Source: Flavobacteriales bacterium (GTDB lineage: Bacteria; Bacteroidota; Bacteroidia; Flavobacteriales_D; Crocinitomicaceae). Taken from it: DNA of 55,055 nucleotides. Below the pieces are notes generated by a model, which saw only the letters and a program-made list of their open reading frames with translations, was not told the origin of the DNA and made no database searches. The stretch lies in assembly GCA_947460825.1 (NCBI GenBank), contig CANHHA010000019.1, positions 1 to 55,055 of the forward strand, written 5' to 3'. This document shows positions 17,839 through 25,730 of the stretch, piece by piece (the stretch's first letter is position 1; each line of letters opens with the position of its first letter). Position numbers and translations under genes: made by a program.

Positions 17839-17846
17839 CGAATATA
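17839..17846 (-). promoter_or_regulatory. TAnnTTCG -7-like motif upstream of TonB receptor
   Basis: Reads TATATTCG on the minus strand, one base from consensus, 17 nt before the receptor ATG. No -33 element at normal spacing was seen. Confidence 0.25.
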
Positions 17847-17949
17847 GTAGAATTCCACGTACCTTGATAAAAAGTTAAATAGGTGTTAATTTGCTAATAT
17901 TGCAAGGATTAGTTTGATATTTGTATAAATCAATTTTAAAGAGCGCCTT

Positions 17950-18423
17950 ATGAAGTCTATTATGTTAACCGTTCTCCTTTCTGTGAGCACCCTTATTACT
18001 TGGTCGCAAACGGCCACTACCCTAAGTTGGTATACTGATGTTTCGTTGGCATCTCAAGCCGCCGCCGCAGAGAATAAACCAATGTTGCTGTTTTTCACAG
18101 GAAGTGATTGGTGTGGATGGTGTCATCGCTTACAACGTGAGGTGTTTAATACCCCTGCGTTCACCACATGGGCATCAAGTGATGTGATTTTAGTAGAACT
18201 AGATTTCCCCAGAAACAAAGTCCTTCCACAAAACATTATGGAACAAAACCAAATGCTACAGCAGCAATTTGGAGTTCAAGGATATCCTACCGTATGGTTT
18301 GTGAATGTCACCAAAGAAGCGGATAAATTAAATTTAGCTCCTTTGAGTTCTAGCGGCTATTTGCAAGGAGGTCCAGAGGTATGGATCACGAACGCCAAGG
18401 CAATCATCAACGGCGGTAAGTAG
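17950..18423 (+). CDS. Secreted thioredoxin-family protein
   Basis: 157 residues with a signal peptide (about 1-20, ending TWSQ) and a thioredoxin fold of the Thioredoxin_7/DUF255-like type. The active site is WCGWCH (near residue 56), the helix carrying EVFNTPAF follows, and the cis-proline is in VQGYPTVWFV. It probably works in the periplasm as a thiol-disulfide reductase or chaperone. The WCGWCH active site rather than WCGPC suggests a specialised redox role. Its stop lies 4 bp from the convergent methyltransferase gene. The partner substrate is unknown. Confidence 0.85.
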   Translation: MKSIMLTVLLSVSTLITWSQTATTLSWYTDVSLASQAAAAENKPMLLFFTGSDWCGWCHRLQREVFNTPAFTTWASSDVILVELDFPRNKVLPQNIMEQNQMLQQQFGVQGYPTVWFVNVTKEADKLNLAPLSSSGYLQGGPEVWITNAKAIINGGK

Positions 18424-18426
18424 GGG

Positions 18427-19269
18427 TTAATAGATCTGTAGCATGCTGCCGTGGTCTAGCGCCTTTCCGGTAGTGGATTTCGTGGCGAGCATGCCTGTGC
18501 GATAGCTTCGAGTTGGAAAATATATCTCGGCAGTTTCTTTGAGCGTTACCGGAGTGATTTTATTGGAGTAGGTAGTAACGATAAGTTTTCCGTGCGGTTT
18601 TAGCAGCAGCGCCGCTAAACTCATTAACAAATCAATGTGATTTTCAAGTTGCCATTTTTTTCCCTTTGTTCCAATGCCCCACGCTGGAGGATCCATTTGA
18701 ATAAGATCGTATTTATGCGCACGCTTTACTTCTCTTTCCATAAATAATACCACATCCTCAAGCACTAATTTACACCCATCAAATTGATTTATTTGTGCAT
18801 TTTCTTTGGTCCAAGTCAAGGCAGACTTAGAGGAGTCCACGTGAATAACGTCGGCTTTTTGAACCAAAGCCATCATGCTAGAGGCCCCAGTGTATCCAAA
18901 TAAGTTCAAAAATTTACCTTCTGAATTAAGGGATTCTTTAATGAGTTTCCAATTGAGGTTTTGCTCCGGAAAAATCCCCGTATGTTTTGTGTTTTTCAAA
19001 AAGATTCCCAACTTAACCCCGTCAAATTCAATGTCCCAATGAAGGGGTAAGCTTTTTGGGTTCATCCAGGTTCCAAACACTCCTTTTTGCTCTTTGAAAA
19101 TAAAATGTGCCTTGCGCTCCCATTCTGGCTTAGAAAGTTGGGGCTGAAAATAGGCATTGATTTCTGGGCGAATGGTGACGTATTTCCCCCACCGTTCGAG
19201 TTTTAACCCGTTTCCTGCATCGATAAGTTCGTAATCCTCCCAATGAGGCGCGTAGATTCTGTTTTTCAA
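18427..19269 (-). CDS. Class I SAM-dependent methyltransferase, RlmI/RlmK-like
   Basis: 280-residue methyltransferase resembling the C-terminal Methyltrans_SAM domain of the RlmI (23S rRNA m5C) family: KTGIFPEQ-like substrate helix region (HTGIFPEQ), FGYTGASSMMA SAM motif, VDSSKSALTW, and the catalytic-type MDPPAWG. It lacks most of the N-terminal PUA and linker regions that full RlmI has, so target RNA is uncertain. The start is TTG, 3 nt after the TAA of the upstream TPR gene and in frame with it; the next methionine is too far in. Confidence 0.8.
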   Translation of the reverse strand: MKNRIYAPHWEDYELIDAGNGLKLERWGKYVTIRPEINAYFQPQLSKPEWERKAHFIFKEQKGVFGTWMNPKSLPLHWDIEFDGVKLGIFLKNTKHTGIFPEQNLNWKLIKESLNSEGKFLNLFGYTGASSMMALVQKADVIHVDSSKSALTWTKENAQINQFDGCKLVLEDVVLFMEREVKRAHKYDLIQMDPPAWGIGTKGKKWQLENHIDLLMSLAALLLKPHGKLIVTTYSNKITPVTLKETAEIYFPTRSYRTGMLATKSTTGKALDHGSMLQIY

Positions 19270-19272
19270 GGA

Positions 19273-19854
19273 TTAGCGCATTTTTGGCATTTTCTTTCTT
19301 CCACCCATCATTTGTGCCATACGCATTTGGTTTTTCGAGGGAACGGCTTGCATTTGACTTTGAAGCATTTTAATTTGATCTTTTAACATTCCGTTTTTAT
19401 CATATTTTTTTGCTTCAGTGAGTAGTGCGCTCGCTTCAGGCCTACGTCCAGTTTGTGCACATATTCCCGCTAGGTGCATCCGCGCAACGGCATTGTCTTC
19501 ACTCGTTCGTAATCCGAGCGCTAATGCCTTACGAAGTAATTGTTCGCTTTGGGCAAAGCCTAATTCTTGAGCATTCATCAATGCCTTTAAATAAAGTACA
19601 TAAGCATGTTGCCGCCGAGTCATATATTCTGGCGATTTAATCCGATTGATATAACGCGTTGCCTTATCTTGATTTCCAAGACGCATTTGATTTAAAGCCA
19701 AAATCACATTTTCATTTCTAAAAAACGAAAAAATCACGACGGCTAATGGGAGCAAAGCGGTTAATCCCCATCCCCAATAGCCAGTTGCAAATAAACTTAC
19801 CGTACCCGTTAACAATACAATCGTTACTAAAATTCGAACAATAAAACCAATCAT
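19273..19854 (-). CDS. Membrane-anchored TPR-like protein
   Basis: Two hydrophobic helices fill the first ~50 residues (IVRILVTIVLLTGTVSLF and WGLTALLPLAVVIFSFF), followed by tetratricopeptide-like helical pairs (about 55-150) and a basic, methionine-rich tail (RMAQMMGGRKKMPKMR). It is likely an inner-membrane protein with a cytoplasmic protein-binding domain; no specific function recognised. I use the ATG giving MIGFIVRIL, which sits 4 nt after the RidA stop; an upstream in-frame start would add 8 residues and overlap ridA by 20 bp. Confidence 0.65.
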   Translation of the reverse strand: MIGFIVRILVTIVLLTGTVSLFATGYWGWGLTALLPLAVVIFSFFRNENVILALNQMRLGNQDKATRYINRIKSPEYMTRRQHAYVLYLKALMNAQELGFAQSEQLLRKALALGLRTSEDNAVARMHLAGICAQTGRRPEASALLTEAKKYDKNGMLKDQIKMLQSQMQAVPSKNQMRMAQMMGGRKKMPKMR

Positions 19855-19858
19855 ATCT

Positions 19859-20284
19859 TTAATTTTTAATAGTCGCAATACACTTTAATTCAATGCAAAT
19901 CGGAGTGGGAAGCGAGTTGATCTCCACCGTAGTTCTGCACGGCTGATTGCTCGCAAAATACTCTGCATATAAGCGATTATACGTCTGAAAGTCACGCTTC
20001 ATATCGGTTAAAAAAACCGTCACATCTACTAATTCATCCCAGCTAGACCCCGAGGCCTCTAGAATTAAGCGGACATTTTCAAACACACTGCGGCATTGCG
20101 CTTCAAAATCAAATGCAGTAAAGTTTCCGTTTTTATCTAGGGATAAGCCAGGAACCATCGAGTCTGTTGCATCTGACCCGGCAACGCGCGGACCAACACC
20201 AGAAAGAAACAATAAGTTCCCAACACGTCGCGCATGAGGATACAAACCAACCGGTTTAGGGGCATGTTCGGCATTAATTTTCAT
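19859..20284 (-). CDS. RidA family enamine/imine deaminase-like protein
   Basis: 141-residue RidA (YjgF/YER057c/UK114) protein; the family hydrolyses reactive enamine/imine intermediates or serves in catabolic pathways. Visible are the FLSGVGP strand, VFLTDMKRDFQTYNRLYAEYF helix region, and CRTTVEINSLP with the conserved catalytic-type Arg. The form beginning HAPKPVGLYPHA is closer to the 2-aminomuconate deaminase-like branch than to canonical RidA. It is followed on the same strand by the TPR gene, and preceded by tadA with 46 bp between. Confidence 0.88.
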   Translation of the reverse strand: MKINAEHAPKPVGLYPHARRVGNLLFLSGVGPRVAGSDATDSMVPGLSLDKNGNFTAFDFEAQCRSVFENVRLILEASGSSWDELVDVTVFLTDMKRDFQTYNRLYAEYFASNQPCRTTVEINSLPTPICIELKCIATIKN

Positions 20285-20302
20285 GTGTTCTTAATTCTTT
20301 CA

Positions 20303-20310
20303 CAAATATA
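20303..20310 (-). promoter_or_regulatory. TAnnTTTG -7-like promoter motif for RidA gene
   Basis: Minus-strand TATATTTG ends 18 nt before the RidA ATG, in the short gap after tadA. No TTG at the -33 spacing. Confidence 0.4.
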
Positions 20311-20330
20311 CACAAACAGCAAGGGGAATG

Positions 20331-20774
20331 TCATCTTTTTCCTTCAAAAAAAGTACGCAGGAGTTGAACGCAGGGTTCTTTTTCGATTCCACCTTGAATC
20401 TGTGTTGATGGGTGGTATAACGAGGGGTGATGTCTTATGGATCCACGTTTCTCATCCGCGGCCCCATAACAAACCTTGCCAATTTGACTCCAATATAACG
20501 CACCGGCGCACATCGGACAAGGCTCTAGGGTCACATAAAGGGTACATTCTTTTAAGTATTTTGCACCCAAGAAATTCGCGGCTGCTGTCAGCGCTTGAAT
20601 TTCCGCGTGAGCGGTAACATCGTGAAGTTTTTCGGTTAAATTATACCCGCGGCCAATAACTTGATTGCCAGCTACAACGACCGCTCCAACAGGGACTTCA
20701 TTGGCATCGAAGGCTTTATTTGCCTCAATAATAGCTTGGCGCATGAAGTATGAATCATCAAATGGATTTAGCAT
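20331..20774 (-). CDS. tadA: tRNA adenosine(34) deaminase / nucleoside deaminase
   Basis: Zinc deaminase that converts A34 to inosine in tRNA-Arg(ACG). The cytidine-deaminase fold is clear: HAEIQ (zinc His and catalytic Glu, about residue 56) and PCPMCAGAL (two zinc Cys), as well as VPVGAVVV. 147 residues from the ATG used here, which is typical; the frame can be opened 6 nt earlier with TTG. A TAnnTTTG motif ends only 3 nt before the ATG. Similar guanine deaminases exist, but the HAE...PCPMCAGA context fits TadA. Confidence 0.88.
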   Translation of the reverse strand: MLNPFDDSYFMRQAIIEANKAFDANEVPVGAVVVAGNQVIGRGYNLTEKLHDVTAHAEIQALTAAANFLGAKYLKECTLYVTLEPCPMCAGALYWSQIGKVCYGAADEKRGSIRHHPSLYHPSTQIQGGIEKEPCVQLLRTFFEGKR

Positions 20775-20777
20775 GTT

Positions 20778-20785
20778 CAAACTTA
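20778..20785 (-). promoter_or_regulatory. TAnnTTTG -7-like motif 3 nt from tadA ATG
   Basis: Minus-strand TAAGTTTG is followed by AAC and then the ATG. If it is a promoter, transcription would begin at the start codon, giving a leaderless mRNA. Confidence 0.35.
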
Positions 20786-20840
20786 GAAAATGTTTGGCAA
20801 TAATAGGATGTCATGCGCGAAAACCGATTAAATTTACTGA

Positions 20841-21329
20841 ATGAAATATTTATGGTTAGCCTTTATTGTTCCCTGTATTACTTTTAGTCAAAAGCAAGCT
20901 CGGTTCGATTTCTCAAAAATTCAAAGCGGACCCTATTTGGGGGTTCAGCAAGGCCGAAACATCGTTTTAGAGCTTGGGTTTGAAAAACGAATAAAGGAGG
21001 TTAAATGGAAAAGTCCAAATGCACATGCCTTTAACGTAGGTGCCAATTATGATTATAAGGCAGGCGTCTTGGGCGCCGACGCGGGCTATTGGTTTCGTCC
21101 GGGTAGAATTAGTTTTACCGTAGGAGCGCAGGCCGCGGTGCGTTCTGATTTTGATCGGGCCATGATCGGATTTACACCGACCGTTGGCTACAAAATTTGG
21201 TTACTTCATGCCAATGCTGGATATTATTTCTATCCGAACCGCATCCCCGGAGTTATCACTAATAACTTATTCCTACAGTTGAGATTGGTCTTGTCAGAGA
21301 GCACTAAATTCAGAAACAACAAGCGATGA
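20841..21329 (+). CDS. Small probable outer-membrane beta-barrel protein
   Basis: 162 residues with a signal peptide (1-16, ending CITFSQ) and repeated amphipathic strands with aromatic girdle residues (FNVGANYDYKAGVLGADAGYWF, then FTVGAQAAV). It looks like a small barrel or barrel-like periplasmic protein. No family recognised. A near-consensus TAAATTTA ends 4 nt before the ATG. Its stop overlaps the next ATG (ATGA), so it is coupled to the quinone-oxidoreductase-like gene, for which I see no functional link. Confidence 0.6.
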   Translation: MKYLWLAFIVPCITFSQKQARFDFSKIQSGPYLGVQQGRNIVLELGFEKRIKEVKWKSPNAHAFNVGANYDYKAGVLGADAGYWFRPGRISFTVGAQAAVRSDFDRAMIGFTPTVGYKIWLLHANAGYYFYPNRIPGVITNNLFLQLRLVLSESTKFRNNKR

Positions 21330-22360
21330 TTCAGGGGTATTTTTTAATTAAATCCGGCAGTTCTGAACAGGCGTTTCGACTACAAGAATTTCATTTACCC
21401 GAACTTGTGCCGGGTCAAGTTGTCGTTCAGGTACAGGCTTTTGGTCTGAATTTCGCAGACGTAATGGCGAGAAAAGGAAAGTATCGGGATGCGCCTCCAT
21501 ATCCGTTTATTCCAGGGTACGATATCGTAGGAGTTGTCCTTCGGGTGCACTCCCCTTCTGATCAGCATTGGGTTGGAAAGCGAGTTGCAGGGTTTTGCAG
21601 GTTCGGAGGCTACGCCCAACAGGTGATTACCTCGGTGGAAGCGATCGTGGAAATTAATGAAATACCAACAGCCCATGCACTGTCATTGTGCACACAAGGG
21701 GTAACGGCTTCATTCATGGCCGAGAAGATTTCAAGGGTTCATATGGGGCGTTTTGCCTTGGTTCACGCTGCGGCAGGCGGGGTAGGCAGTTTATTAGTGC
21801 AAATGCTCCACCATAATGGGATACAAACCATTGCCAAAGTTCGTTCCCAGGAAAAAGTAGCGGCCTTGAACCTAATTAGCCCCACCCATATCATCGTTTC
21901 AGGTCAAATGACCTATGAAAAAACGGTGAAAGAAATTGTGGGAGAAAAGGGCTTAATCGCATCATTTAATGCAGTTGCAGGAACGACCGTAAGGGCTGAT
22001 TTTCGATTATTAGGCAGTGGAGGCACGCTGTTTTTATTTGGTGGCGCAGGAGTTTTACACGCAAAATTCGGTGTGTTATCATTGTTGAATTTTGTAAGAA
22101 AAACAGGACTTTATTCGCCGATTCCTTTAATGATGCAATCCAAGGCAATGGTGGGTGTGAATATGTTGAAGATTGCAGACGATAATCCTTCAGTGCTTGC
22201 TTACCATCTGAAACAGTGCTTTGACCACTATAAGAATCAAGTGCTTATGCCGATATCGGCGACCTCATTTCACCATTCAGAACTTCATTTGGCCCACGAA
22301 TTATTAGAAAGCGGAAACAGTACCGGAAAACTTGTGGTTTACTGGGGTGATTTAGATTGA
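21326..22360 (+). CDS. Quinone oxidoreductase-like MDR family enzyme
   Basis: 344-residue medium-chain dehydrogenase/reductase of the zinc-independent quinone oxidoreductase/VAT-1-like branch. It has the GroES-like N-terminal domain (FGLNFADVMARKGKYRDAP, PGYDIVGVV) and the Rossmann domain with HAAAGGVGSLLVQM. The catalytic zinc ligands of true alcohol dehydrogenases are absent. It would use NADPH to reduce quinones or enones. The 3' end overlaps a convergent small membrane-protein gene by 22 bp. Confidence 0.88.
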   Translation: MIQGYFLIKSGSSEQAFRLQEFHLPELVPGQVVVQVQAFGLNFADVMARKGKYRDAPPYPFIPGYDIVGVVLRVHSPSDQHWVGKRVAGFCRFGGYAQQVITSVEAIVEINEIPTAHALSLCTQGVTASFMAEKISRVHMGRFALVHAAAGGVGSLLVQMLHHNGIQTIAKVRSQEKVAALNLISPTHIIVSGQMTYEKTVKEIVGEKGLIASFNAVAGTTVRADFRLLGSGGTLFLFGGAGVLHAKFGVLSLLNFVRKTGLYSPIPLMMQSKAMVGVNMLKIADDNPSVLAYHLKQCFDHYKNQVLMPISATSFHHSELHLAHELLESGNSTGKLVVYWGDLD

Positions 22361-22590
22361 GCAACAAACGATTTAAAAAAGCGAATAAGCTGTTTTCTGA
22401 ATAGAATGAGTAATATTATGTAAGGAAAAGCCATCAAATACAAGATTCCGAAATTAATATTACTGGCAAAGGTGCTATCTTCAAGGCCGATTCCTTGCTC
22501 TGCCATTAATTTACATTGACTGCACCCTTGAGCAATGGTATTTGAATTTGCAAGGACACTGATCAGTAATAAAGTGAAAATGCGCTTCAT
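22339..22590 (-). CDS. Small membrane protein with N-terminal signal
   Basis: 83 residues from the ATG of MKRIFTLLL. A signal-like segment (1-20, ending NTIAQ) is followed by a GCSQCKLMAEQG stretch with a CxxC pair, then a transmembrane helix (about 50-70, GILYLMAFPYIILLILF) and a basic tail. The frame opens upstream, but that extension lacks sense as a protein. The CxxC pair close to the membrane suggests a redox or metal role, though nothing specific can be said. A TAnnTTTG motif lies 14 nt upstream. Confidence 0.65.
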   Translation of the reverse strand: MKRIFTLLLISVLANSNTIAQGCSQCKLMAEQGIGLEDSTFASNINFGILYLMAFPYIILLILFRKQLIRFFKSFVAQSKSPQ

Positions 22591-22604
22591 CTTGTTTATT
22601 TTTA

Positions 22605-22612
22605 CAAAAATA
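22605..22612 (-). promoter_or_regulatory. TAnnTTTG -7-like motif, small membrane protein
   Basis: Minus-strand TATTTTTG ends 14 nt before the ATG at 22590. It faces a plus-strand motif 17 bp away, forming a compact divergent promoter region. Confidence 0.4.
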
Positions 22613-22628
22613 ACATTTTCATTTTGTT

Positions 22629-22636
22629 TAATTTTG
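22629..22636 (+). promoter_or_regulatory. TAnnTTTG -7-like motif, TPR lipoprotein
   Basis: TAATTTTG ends 5 nt before the ATG at 22642, supporting that ATG over the upstream TTG at 22624 that lies inside the promoter-like region. Confidence 0.4.
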
Positions 22637-22641
22637 CATTT

Positions 22642-23637
22642 ATGATAAAGCACCTGATTTTCGGATTAACTGCCATTCTTTTTTACGCATGCGGGTCATT
22701 GGAAGACGAGCAAGACAAGCACATGAGCCTCGATCAATTAGTGCAAAAATATCCAGATAGTATTCCGTTCTTGCAAAAACGAGCGAATCGTTCCTTGGAT
22801 TCTTTGGATTATAAATTGTTGCTAGCGGATGCCGCTCATGCATTTAGGCTGGATAGTTCCGATTACGAGAGCCGCTTACTTTATGCTTTGGCCCTAATTA
22901 ACAAAAAAGACTTTTTAGATGCAGATTTTACATCTGCCCAATATCATTTTGGAAAGGTATTAAAGAATGACCCTAAAAATTTAAAGGCCATCATTGGAAT
23001 GGCAAGTGTATATTCCTTTCGCGGCAATCTTGAAGAGGCTTTTGGGGCGATTAATAAAGCACTAAGAATCAACCCGCGTTATCGTGATGCATACATTCTG
23101 AAAGGGTCAATCTATTTAAGCCAAGGGAATTATAAATTGGCAAAATCCTCCTACGAAACAGCGGTACAACAAGACAGTAAGTTTTTTCTTGGATATATGA
23201 TGTTGGGTACGATTTACCAATATGAGAAAAACGCTTTGTGTATTGAGTATTTTACTACCGCAAGTAAGTTACAGCCCAAGAATCCTGAAGTGGCATATTC
23301 CTTGGCCTATGCAACCTATGAATTTGGAAAAATTAATGAGGCAAAACAACACTATCGTCGAATGGCGGGAATAGACAGCACCTACTGCGAAGCATATTTT
23401 CATTTAGGGTTTATTCAGCAATTTGACGACCTCGACCTGGATAGTGCCATGTTCTTTTACAGTAAATCTTTGGAGATAAACCCAAAGCATGTGGAATCAC
23501 TGCATAATTTAGGATTGATATATGAAGATCAAGGCGATGTATCTAACGCCTTGTTGTCCTATGCAAAGGTGTTGAAAGTAAATCCTGAATATCAACTCAC
23601 GAAGGATCGCGTTGCGGTATTAAAAAGTCGTAGATGA
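22642..23637 (+). CDS. TPR-repeat lipoprotein
   Basis: 331 residues: a lipoprotein signal (hydrophobic core then YACG, Cys16), then about eight tetratricopeptide repeats of helix pairs (from about residue 55 to the C terminus, with AYILKGSIYLSQGNYKLA and LHNLGLIYEDQGDVSNA as clear repeats). It is probably a scaffolding lipoprotein on the periplasmic side of the outer membrane. No catalytic motif. It overlaps the next gene by 4 bp (ATGA), implying a co-translated pair with a membrane protein. Confidence 0.85.
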   Translation: MIKHLIFGLTAILFYACGSLEDEQDKHMSLDQLVQKYPDSIPFLQKRANRSLDSLDYKLLLADAAHAFRLDSSDYESRLLYALALINKKDFLDADFTSAQYHFGKVLKNDPKNLKAIIGMASVYSFRGNLEEAFGAINKALRINPRYRDAYILKGSIYLSQGNYKLAKSSYETAVQQDSKFFLGYMMLGTIYQYEKNALCIEYFTTASKLQPKNPEVAYSLAYATYEFGKINEAKQHYRRMAGIDSTYCEAYFHLGFIQQFDDLDLDSAMFFYSKSLEINPKHVESLHNLGLIYEDQGDVSNALLSYAKVLKVNPEYQLTKDRVAVLKSRR

Positions 23638-24158
23638 CGGATAGTCGGATTCAACGGCTGTTGGCTGAGGTGCTCCTGCCGCTCATTGGTGTAATTGCGT
23701 GGAACTGGTCCTTTGATTTTATGTGTTGGTTTTATACTATCGACGTTTTCATAAATGCTTTGGTGGGTATAATTCGGCATCGTAGATTTCACACGATGAT
23801 AGGGCTGTGGTTGCCTTGGGTTGAATTCGTAGTGGTGATCCTACTTGTTGGTTTATCTGGAAAAAACTACTGGGATTCGTGGATGGATTTCCTCGCCTAC
23901 AAAGACATGGGAATTGCTCAAGGATATGTGTTAATTCCGTTAGTTCTTTTAAATGAATGGATGCGGTGGAAATTGGAGCAACGAACAAACCGCGTAATGT
24001 TTTCTTCCAATCAAACCCACCTCATGAAAATTATTGGGTTTACATTACTTGGAGTTTTTATGGTTTTCGTTCAAGCGCCCCTTGGCGCTTCTTTGATCTT
24101 TTTAGGGGTATTGACGCTGGTCAATCTCATTTCTAAATCAATTATTATCGTGAAATAA
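23634..24158 (+). CDS. Integral membrane protein, unknown function
   Basis: 174 residues with four to five hydrophobic helices (for example ALVGIIRH region, [37 protein letters not shown] and [15 protein letters not shown]). No recognisable enzyme or transporter motif. It is translationally coupled to the upstream TPR lipoprotein and precedes the acyl-CoA carboxylase gene by 16 bp, but a promoter-like motif in that gap suggests that the carboxylase is separately transcribed. Confidence 0.6.
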   Translation: MTDSRIQRLLAEVLLPLIGVIAWNWSFDFMCWFYTIDVFINALVGIIRHRRFHTMIGLWLPWVEFVVVILLVGLSGKNYWDSWMDFLAYKDMGIAQGYVLIPLVLLNEWMRWKLEQRTNRVMFSSNQTHLMKIIGFTLLGVFMVFVQAPLGASLIFLGVLTLVNLISKSIIIVK

Positions 24159-24160
24159 TG

Positions 24161-24168
24161 TACTTTTG
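24161..24168 (+). promoter_or_regulatory. TAnnTTTG -7-like motif, carboxylase gene
   Basis: TACTTTTG ends 6 nt before the ATG at 24175. It lies directly after the preceding stop codon. No -33 TTG. Confidence 0.35.
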
Positions 24169-24174
24169 AAACCG

Positions 24175-25719
24175 ATGGAAGATAAAAATCAACACCTCAA
24201 AGATAGACGCGCCCAAATCCACGTTGGAGGAGGTAAAGACCGCATTGAAAAGCATCATGCACAAGGCAAATTAACGGCGAGAGAACGGTTAGAGCTCCTT
24301 CTTGACGACGGCTCATTTAATGAAATTGGCGCCTTTGTTGAGCATCGCTCAAGTGCATTTGATTTGGATAAACAGCGTTTTCCTGGTGATGGTGTAATCA
24401 CAGGGTTTGGAAACATTCACGGCCGATTAGTGTATGTATATTCTCAGGACTTTACGGTATTAGGAGGTTCGCTTTCCGAAACGCATGCCGCTAAGGTTTG
24501 CAGAATCATGGATTTAGCCCTCAAGAATGGTGCTCCGATCATTGGAATTAATGATTCCGGAGGTGCAAGAATTCAAGAAGGCGTGGTTTCTCTTTCTGGG
24601 TATTCTGAGATATTTTTTCGCAACACGCGCGCTAGTGGGGTGGTGCCGCAGATTTCATTAATTATGGGGCCTTGCGCCGGGGGTGCCGTGTATTCACCGG
24701 CCTTAACTGATTTTGTGTTCATGGTGGAGGATACCTCCTACATGTTTGTTACAGGACCAAATGTCGTGAAAACAGTAACGCATGAGGAAGTGAGTTCTGA
24801 AGATCTTGGTGGGGCAAAAACCCATGCAGAGCGCAGCGGCGTTAATCATTTTGTGGCTGGTAATGATGTGGAATGTTTGAAGAATGCACGCGCACTATTG
24901 ACATATTTACCTCAAAATGCCTACGAAGAGGCACCAAAAACCTCTGTTTTTGAATTCTCAAAAACCAAAACAGAGTCAATTAAAACAATCCTTCCAGCAA
25001 ATAGTAACTTACCATATGATTGCCGAAGAGTAATTGATTGCTTGGTCGACGATGCGTCGTTCAAGGAAGTGCAAGAGGATTATGCAAAAAATATTGTCGT
25101 TGGGTTTGCCCGATTAGAAGGCCGTACGATTGGTGTAGTGTCTAACCAACCTGCCGAATTAGCAGGGGTTTTGGATATCAATGCTTCCCGAAAAGGTGCA
25201 CGATTTGTAAGATTCTGTGATTCATTTAATATACCGCTTCTTATTTTAGAAGATGTGCCGGGGTTTTTGCCTGGTACCGATCAGGAATGGAATGGCATTA
25301 TCTCTCATGGAGCGAAATTAATTTATGCCTTTGCTGAAGCGACGGTTCCTAGAATTACAGTGATAACAAGAAAAGCCTACGGAGGCGCTTATTGCGTGAT
25401 GAACTCTAAATCCTTGGGTGCAGACTTGAGTTATGCTTGGCCAAGCGCTGAAATTGCGGTAATGGGAGCAAAAGGAGCCGCAGAAATAATTTTTAGAAAA
25501 GAAATTAATGCTGCAGAAGATCCGTCTCAAAAATGGATTGAAAAAGAGGCGGAATATGCCGATACGTTTGCCAATCCTTACAGGGCAGCAGAACGAGGTA
25601 TTGTTGACGATGTAATCCTACCGGAAGAAACGCGCCAAAAATTAGCATTAGGATTTAAAATGCTTGAGAAAAAAGCAGAAAACCTACCCTTAAAAAAACA
25701 TGGAAACATTCCACTTTAA
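24175..25719 (+). CDS. pccB: Acyl-CoA carboxylase beta subunit (propionyl-CoA carboxylase type)
   Basis: Carboxyltransferase subunit of a biotin-dependent acyl-CoA carboxylase. 514 residues with the two crotonase-fold halves: [18 protein letters not shown] near the N terminus, [25 protein letters not shown], the oxyanion-hole region [20 protein letters not shown], and in the second half [19 protein letters not shown] and the [11 protein letters not shown] strand. The closest type is propionyl- (or methylcrotonyl-) CoA carboxylase; the biotin carboxylase/BCCP subunit is not in the window. ATG chosen because the upstream TTG lies in the promoter-like motif. Confidence 0.92.
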   Translation: MEDKNQHLKDRRAQIHVGGGKDRIEKHHAQGKLTARERLELLLDDGSFNEIGAFVEHRSSAFDLDKQRFPGDGVITGFGNIHGRLVYVYSQDFTVLGGSLSETHAAKVCRIMDLALKNGAPIIGINDSGGARIQEGVVSLSGYSEIFFRNTRASGVVPQISLIMGPCAGGAVYSPALTDFVFMVEDTSYMFVTGPNVVKTVTHEEVSSEDLGGAKTHAERSGVNHFVAGNDVECLKNARALLTYLPQNAYEEAPKTSVFEFSKTKTESIKTILPANSNLPYDCRRVIDCLVDDASFKEVQEDYAKNIVVGFARLEGRTIGVVSNQPAELAGVLDINASRKGARFVRFCDSFNIPLLILEDVPGFLPGTDQEWNGIISHGAKLIYAFAEATVPRITVITRKAYGGAYCVMNSKSLGADLSYAWPSAEIAVMGAKGAAEIIFRKEINAAEDPSQKWIEKEAEYADTFANPYRAAERGIVDDVILPEETRQKLALGFKMLEKKAENLPLKKHGNIPL

Positions 25720-25730
25720 TTAAATGAATC

